Below, piece by piece: positions 10,383 to 15,211 of a stretch of DNA of 15,211 bases. A model generated the notes under the pieces. It was not told the origin of the DNA. It made no database searches and saw only the letters and a program-made list of their open reading frames with translations. Both the position numbers and the translations under genes were made by a program. Each line of letters begins with the position of its first letter. The first letter of the stretch is position 1. Source of the DNA: Hamiltosporidium magnivora (taxonomy: Eukaryota; Microsporidia; Dubosqiidae); assembly GCA_004325065.1 (NCBI GenBank), contig PITI01000295.1, positions 1 to 15,211 on the forward strand, written 5' to 3'.

Positions 10383-10934
10383 TTATTTATTTTGTATTCT
10401 GCTGACCTGATAAATCAAATAACAAAAGCTGGGATTTGATTTCCAATTTCAGAAGCTGAGTTGAATAATATATGTGGGTGTATTTGATCAACAAAGAATG
10501 AGAAGTTTATAAAAGAATCTTTATCAGATAGAACATTGGTGACAGTTTATACACCAAGTATGAACGTTTTGAATTAAGAATTCTATGAACACCATCAAAC
10601 CTAATTGGTTGAATTTATACAAAATTGAATGCTGCTGTGATGCCTAAATCGACGACTAAGCAACAAACTAGAAGATTTAGAATTATGGATTGCGCATACG
10701 ATAAGGATTTAGATATGAGAACTGATCTAGAGTATTGCATTTCAGACTGCAACGTTATGATAATCACCATTTATGATATTTCCACGTAAAGAAGTTAAAA
10801 ATTCTACTAAAGCTGAACTCACATGACAAGAAGTCGAGAATCAATAAATTCATGTGAATGGAAGAGATCAGAATATACAGAGACTCTAATGTGATCGATG
10901 ACTCTAAATAGGATTCAATCATCAATTACTAGTT
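10383..10934 (+). pseudogene. APE-type endonuclease domain remnant
   Basis: Frame 3 reads LFILYSADLINQITKAGI, a stop, then FPISEAELNNI; this corresponds to the YSG...AGVGF(L)IS segment of LINE endonucleases. LVTVYTPS at 10536-10559 matches the conserved (V)YAPT strand. After frame changes, YCISDCNVMI (about 10735-10765) corresponds to the FC..N.L.ITNT segment. VENQ (about 10836) corresponds to N-Q-I-D, with the catalytic Asp not preserved. FNHQLLV at 10914-10934 corresponds to SDH..LV, keeping the His. In the family this domain nicks target DNA to start reverse transcription. At least five in-frame stops break it (for example TGA in ATT-TGA near 10436). Confidence 0.7.
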
Positions 10935-11799
10935 CTGAAAAAAGATGACTAATATGCACTAAGACAGCAAAAAAATACGAAATCAAAATAACAAAACCCT
11001 TTAAAGCAAAAATTTTGATCCCTGAGCTAAAAATCTTAGAGAACCAAGCATAATTGACGATCTTATCACTGAAAAAAATAAATACAAGGTGGCAAAATGT
11101 AATTAGAGGACTTGAAAGAGACGCTTGATATATTCGAAGCTAAAATATTAAATGCGGCAGAGTAAGCGTTCCGGAAATCAGAATTTTGCTAAAATGTTAA
11201 GACGAAAATATGGTAGTCAGAATTTATCAAAATATAAATAAAAGAAAAGAAGAGTATTAAAAGTTATATGTAGCAAAAACTATGAGGAAACATACCAGGA
11301 TTATAAAACTCAATAATTGAACGTTTACAACATCGTCATAGGAGAAAAAAGCAGGCGCTAAGAGTTCGAAAGCTGTATCAACAAAATTTTACAGAAGATC
11401 AAAAGCTCTTCTATAAGTTCTGAAGAAAATGCAAAAAAACAATGATATCCGCTAAAATGTTTTTTTACAACAGAGTAAGTTTTAAAAGATGAAAGACGAT
11501 TTATGGCAAAATATGGAAATAGTTTCAAAATTGTTAAATCTCAATCGGAAATATGTAAACTAAGAGTAAAACTATAAACGTAATTAGACAAGAAATAAAG
11601 AAAACTGGGATGAAATAGCTAAAGAAAATAACACAAAAGCCATAAGAAAAAATATGAATGAAAATGCCCTGAAAGAAGAATGCTTAAATCAATATTTTTT
11701 AAAAATACATAAGCGAATCCAGGAAAAAGTGTCTTTCTATGTGATAGAATGGCTTAAAGGAAAACCGCTATACCAAGAGACTGCAAGATACCTTTATAA

Positions 11800-12800
11800 C
11801 TTTAATATCTGATGAAAACGACCACAGTCGATGTCATATCTATTGAGAAACGATATTGCTAAGTGTCCTTAAAAAACTTACTTAATAATTGGAACAAAAA
11901 ACCTAAAAAACAAGTAGAACATCATTTAGAAGAAGATAATTTGGTTTTGAAACAACTACCACCTCCAAAATCTAATATTTATACCAAGACAGGTAACAGA
12001 CTGAACACCGAATCAGGTATAAATACTTATACTTGCTTTGTAGATCTAGAGAAATTATTTTATAGCGATTAGTGGTCTGATCTTTGTTGTTTTATCACAT
12101 AGTGTATGAAATATTTATATCGCGTGAATAGAAAGCACAAGCCGATATTCCAAACTAATTGAGAGCTGAGAACTCATCATAGGGGAACTTTATAATTTCT
12201 TTGGTTTAAGAATTTATTAACAGGTTTGGAACTTAGATTTTATCATTCTACTGGGCGATATAATGAAAGAATGCAAAAAAAATCTAAACAGAACAAGCTA
12301 GAATATTAGGCCTTGACAGAAGTTGAGTTACGAGCAAATTCATATTTCGACCTCATGTCTTGCTTGCAAACCCACAATAATTTACAAGAAATTTTAGAAA
12401 TATAGAATGCAAAACTAAGAAAATGAGGATTGGGGATAAATAAAACAAAAATAAAAACAGTGGTGATATCTAAGCCAAGAATGTTACACGTAGTTAGATC
12501 GCCAAACTGCCTTTTAAAACAGAATGAAAAGTTTGAATACTTTGTAAAACCCTAAATGCTGATTTAAGACTTGAAAAAGATCTTGATGTTAGGATGGGGC
12601 TACTATAAGACTGTTTGGACACTTATTTAACTAGTTTTGGGTACGCTAAGGTTATCTCCTAGAACTAAGATGAATGAATAATCTCACATTTTATGTACTT
12701 ACCCTGACATATGAATACGAGTTCTCTGCATTTTCTTAAACAGATGTAGTAGACTAAACTGATTTTATGTCATTTAAAAGACGTACATTAATGAAAAATC
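11800..12800 (+). pseudogene. Reverse transcriptase domain remnant
   Basis: Around 11845-11890, ILLSVLKNLLNN corresponds to the NYRGI-LLSV-KL segment of LINE reverse transcriptases. An open stretch at 11863-12072 ends in INTYTCFVDLEKLFYSD; FVDLEK at 12037-12054 is motif A (F-x-D-L-x-K-A-F-D), with the first Asp kept and the second replaced by Tyr, followed at once by a TAG. The catalytic YADD box should lie near 12343, where the frame reads YFDLMS, so one Asp is lost. NNLQEILEI, NAKLRK and GLGINKTKIKTVVISK follow, with two stops between them (12379-12474), the typical helix and K-T-K thumb segment. A cysteine-poor tail with DLDVRMG (about 12580) continues the family pattern. The enzyme cannot be active. 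Confidence 0.75.
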
Positions 12801-12888
12801 GAAGATGCCGAGCCAGAAATTCGACAATTAGGCAAATCTTTAACTAGAATTGTTTTTTTAGGAGATAGATAGGCAAAAATAGTGTTGT

Positions 12889-12998
12889 TTCGGGCATATG
12901 AAAAGAACGGAAAATAAATGAAATCTCAAAAAACATTAGAAGCAAGATGTGAATGAAAACGACAAGAGATATCAAGGCTGAAATGGATTAACTCAATA
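12889..12998 (+). pseudogene. C-terminal GH-KR block of the same LINE
   Basis: FGHMKRTENK at 12889-12918 in frame 1 is followed after a frame change by KTLEARCE (12930-12953), a TGA, then KRQEISRLKWINSI (12957-12998). In many arthropod LINEs the polyprotein ends with F-G-H-V-x-R-M-x-x-x-R-x-P-K-K-x-L-E-x-R, then G-K-R-x-R-G-R-P-x-x-R-W-x-D; the resemblance is residue for residue over more than 30 positions. The stop where Gly or Arg is expected (GGA or CGA to TGA) and the frameshift show neutral decay. Confidence 0.75.
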
Positions 12999-13199
12999 AA
13001 ACCCGTTACCCATGAAAGAAAAATGGCTTAGAAAATTCTAGGAACATTGACCAACAACAGAATACTTTGGCGTTCAAGTCGTTTAACCTCAAAACCGAGA
13101 GTTATAAGAGGATCGGATTATTTAAGTAAATAATCAAAGTGGATCCACAATCTCAAGAAATTATTGGCTAAAAATCTTAAATATAATAATATCATTAAT

Positions 13200-14142
13200 T
13201 ACAGGTTATGCTACATATTTTGGTGTTTTCTTTCGAAGTTTTGAAATAGAATAATAAAAAATCTGTATCGTATTAAGAAAAAATTTAAAAAAATAATTAA
13301 TTTTCTTTGTATTACAATTTCATATGCAAATTATCTATAATCATAATTTTCTTTCAAAATAATTTATTGGTTTATTAAAAGAACACATGCTCTAAAAAAA
13401 ATGTTGGTGATCAGATGCAGGTAATATCTGAACTTTTGTCTCAGTGTTGGTTTTTACAATCTCGGTCTATATTTTAACTAAACCAAAAAAAAAGAAAAGT
13501 AAATGAATCTGAATCAATGTCTTTCAAAACATTTACTTTTAATTTATAAGGTTTAAATTGGCTGGCAAGTATACGATGGGAAAGCAAGTAAAAGACTCTA
13601 AGATTTCATGATCAAGAATAGAAATTTCTAGACACAATATTTTTATATTCTAAAATCTATAGATAGATGAAGTGTTTGAGCAGATCCTATGTATTTTTGC
13701 ATTGAAAAAAATACCTGAACAACCATACTTTAATACATACACGATAATGAATACGAAAATTTAAACTAAATAAATTCTAAATTTTTTTTCTTTGATGTGT
13801 TAGTAAAAAAAATCAAAGCTTCTATTCAAGATAAAGAAAAGTATAACTAAAATAAAAGCAGAATAAAGTAACAAGACAAGATATAAATATTAAAACATAA
13901 AAATGTATTCTCTAATCGAAAATATTTTGGACTATATAAAGAAAAGATTTTAAGATTCATTTTTATTTAAAAAGTATGTTATGTTTGTGTATTTAGAATT
14001 GTGATTAAAGAATCATTCTAATATTTAAATGTTCATTTCAAAATTAAAAAATATTTTCTTATCTTGATTATCTGAAAATGGTAAATTATTTGTCTAAAAA
14101 TAAAAATTTAAAATTCTTTTTCTGTGAATAAAATTTCTTGTT
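13200..14142. other. AT-rich spacer without a recognised feature
   Basis: No frame is open for a useful length and no retroelement remnant can be read beyond about 13150. A small hairpin, TCAGAT with ATCTGA at about 13414-13433 (9-base loop), is the only local structure noted and is weak. The right part should include the 3' untranslated region of the SNARE gene, which ends at 14143 on the opposite strand. Confidence 0.6.
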
Positions 14143-14847
14143 TTAAACTTTTTTTAATTCCTCTGTTGTTCTGTCCATAATTTGTTCAGAATTTTCATTT
14201 ACTTTTGATATTTTTTTTATGTCGCCTTTTTGTTTTTTTAATTCGCTTTTTTGAATTTCTGCTTCTGAATTCATTTCTTTTAATTTGTTAGATATTTTAT
14301 ACAATTCTTTATTTGTCATTCCTTCTCCTTTAACAACCTCGTCATCACTATTTTGATTAAAATGTTCATCATCTGAACTAATTTCTTGAATTCTTTCAGT
14401 ACTTCGATTCTTTTTATGTTTGAGTCTTTCTTTCTCTACTTCTACTTCTTTTTCTATTTTTCGATCCGAACTAAAAAGATGCTTGATTTTTCCGATAAGT
14501 GGTACATGAAACCCAAAAAGCTTTCCTTCTCGTTTTATGTCTTTGGTAATCTTTGCTCCTTTCACAGCTCCTTCATGAACTTCAATAGCTTCACCTTTAA
14601 TATTTCTTAATTTTTCTCCTTGCGACTTAAGTCGCCCGGTCGTATCTTTTTGTTGTGTACCAGATGCTTCTAACTTCATACGTGCTTGTTTGGCTACATC
14701 ATAATTCTCTGCTTCTAATTCTTCTGCTCTTCTTTTAATCTCTTCATCTATACTACTCTGTGCACTGTCTGATTGTCCTTCCTCTTTTTTCTCTTTTTTT
14801 CTGTCTAAAAATTTTTGATATTGTTCTTGAGTATAGATATCTTTCAT
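14143..14847 (-). CDS. SNAP-25/Sec9-type Qbc SNARE protein
   Basis: A 234-residue, intronless protein. It carries two SNARE helices, as expected of Qbc SNAREs that join syntaxin and synaptobrevin in a four-helix bundle to fuse secretory vesicles with the plasma membrane. The first (about 40-108) contains LKSQGEKLRNI, close to the LGEQSEKLHNI heptads of fungal Sec9; Q76 is the expected zero-layer Gln. It ends in KLFGFHVPL, the usual end of a Qb half. The second (about 181-234) contains SELKKQKGDIKKI with Q206 as zero-layer Gln, aligning with the TQNRQI of SNAP-25. The linker (about 125-175) is highly charged and acidic. The protein has no cysteine, so there is no palmitoylated anchor as in SNAP-25; Sec9 and SNAP-29 also lack it. 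The start at 14845-14847 is supported by a CCC motif just upstream. Which member (Sec9-like or SNAP-29-like) cannot be settled here. Confidence 0.85.
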   Translation of the reverse strand: MKDIYTQEQYQKFLDRKKEKKEEGQSDSAQSSIDEEIKRRAEELEAENYDVAKQARMKLEASGTQQKDTTGRLKSQGEKLRNIKGEAIEVHEGAVKGAKITKDIKREGKLFGFHVPLIGKIKHLFSSDRKIEKEVEVEKERLKHKKNRSTERIQEISSDDEHFNQNSDDEVVKGEGMTNKELYKISNKLKEMNSEAEIQKSELKKQKGDIKKISKVNENSEQIMDRTTEELKKV

Positions 14848-14860
14848 TTTTTAAAGGGTT
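14848..14860 (-). promoter_or_regulatory. CCC-type start-proximal promoter motif of the SNARE gene
   Basis: On the minus strand the bases before the ATG read AAACCCTTTAAAAAATG, with the CCC (14856-14858) about ten bases upstream. Three consecutive C in otherwise A/T-only sequence stand out. A CCC-like motif directly before start codons is described for Nosema-type microsporidia with very short 5' leaders, so it supports both the start choice and the taxonomic guess. A TATAAAA-like stretch lies just upstream (near 14866-14874), which in this composition may be chance. Confidence 0.6.
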
Positions 14861-15102
14861 TTTTGTTATAAAATATTCATCGTTCTAATTGTATTTAAAT
14901 ATTTGAATTAAAGGAGATAAATGTAAATTATTTATGATATTAAGGAGGTTAATGTATTGAATAGAAAAGAATGAATATTTAAAACATTTTTATTGTTTCT
15001 AAGAACCGATTGAATTTTATAAAAATATTTTATTTGAACATAAATTTTATTTTATTTGTAGAGTGTCCATTTAAATATTCTAAATATTATTTTATTGTAT
15101 GA

Positions 15103-15211
15103 AATGGAGGGAGTATAACCACATAAGAAACTTTCTGCTTGGCAATGAGTGTGTGAAACTGGTGTGAGGTCATTGTTTGGATTTTTGGTGGGAATAAAAC
15201 CACACTACATC
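15103..15211 (-). repeat. Dispersed repeat, copy B (continues past the window)
   Basis: This is the inverted partner of 9796-9903. Read on the minus strand it starts at the window edge with GATGTAGTG and runs to the pyrimidine-rich word at about 15103-15111, where similarity stops. Since copy A continues leftward into a GC-rich island, the unseen flank of copy B may hold the same island. It lies about 255 bp upstream of the SNARE start, in the same orientation as that gene, and could have brought promoter sequence, though nothing shows that it did. Confidence 0.85.

Larger units (their letters stand above)
10108..13150 (+). mobile_element. Decayed APE-type non-LTR retrotransposon (LINE)
   Basis: Reading the + strand across frames gives the standard LINE order: an exonuclease/endonuclease/phosphatase-type endonuclease, a linker, a reverse transcriptase, and a C-terminal GHMKR...LEARCE block. 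Details are under the sub-features. Linker traces include LKETLDIFEAKILNAAE (from about 11113) and QKLFYKF followed by RKCKK (11398-11440), which resembles the NQKLFWK-type segment before RT in many arthropod LINEs. Stops of all three kinds and several frame changes make it non-functional. GC content is intermediate between the AT-rich flanks and the GC-rich island. Ends are approximate: no target-site duplication or tail was found. The clade (RTE, Jockey/CR1-like or other) is undecided. Confidence 0.8.

Noticed and set aside
14386..14610. 74-codon open frame on the + strand
   Set aside because: Antisense shadow of the SNARE gene; Ser/Phe-rich translation mirrors its Lys/Glu codons.

Overview
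The window looks like a piece of an AT-rich, gene-poor eukaryotic genome, most likely a microsporidian with an expanded, transposon-bearing genome. Three things point this way. The only intact cellular gene is a short, intronless SNAP-25/Sec9-type SNARE. It has a CCC motif about ten bases before its ATG, a promoter-proximal signal known from Nosema-type microsporidia. The remaining coding matter is non-LTR retrotransposon sequence lying in very AT-rich DNA. The genus cannot be fixed from sequence alone, and the microsporidian assignment itself is an inference.

Layout. (1) 1-549, + strand: the 3' end of an open frame that resembles the C-terminal restriction-like endonuclease (RLE) region of R2/CRE-type non-LTR retrotransposons. 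Its start lies left of the window. (2) About 550-9230: some 8.7 kb without a believable gene. Four compact inverted-repeat structures stand out in it (770-859, 3252-3368, 4330-4428, 5371-5438). Each can be drawn as a closing stem carrying two smaller hairpins. The one at 4330-4428 is the best candidate for an undescribed structured RNA. (3) 9240-9795: a GC-rich island, well over 50% GC on some lines against roughly 10-25% outside, with no recognised product. (4) 9796-9903: a repeat whose inverted copy sits at the far right edge of the window (15103-15211). (5) About 9850-13150, + strand: a decayed second non-LTR element of a different lineage (apurinic-endonuclease type). Endonuclease, reverse transcriptase and C-terminal remnants are readable in order across many stops and frameshifts. 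(6) 13200-14142: AT-rich, nothing recognised. (7) 14143-14847, - strand: the SNARE gene, with its CCC motif at 14856-14858 and the second repeat copy about 250 bp upstream.

The genes do not form a pathway. The picture is one housekeeping membrane-fusion gene beside a large retroelement graveyard. The window holds traces of two non-LTR lineages (RLE type and APE type), and the GC contrast of region 3 makes transfer of part of this DNA from a host or other source a reasonable hypothesis.
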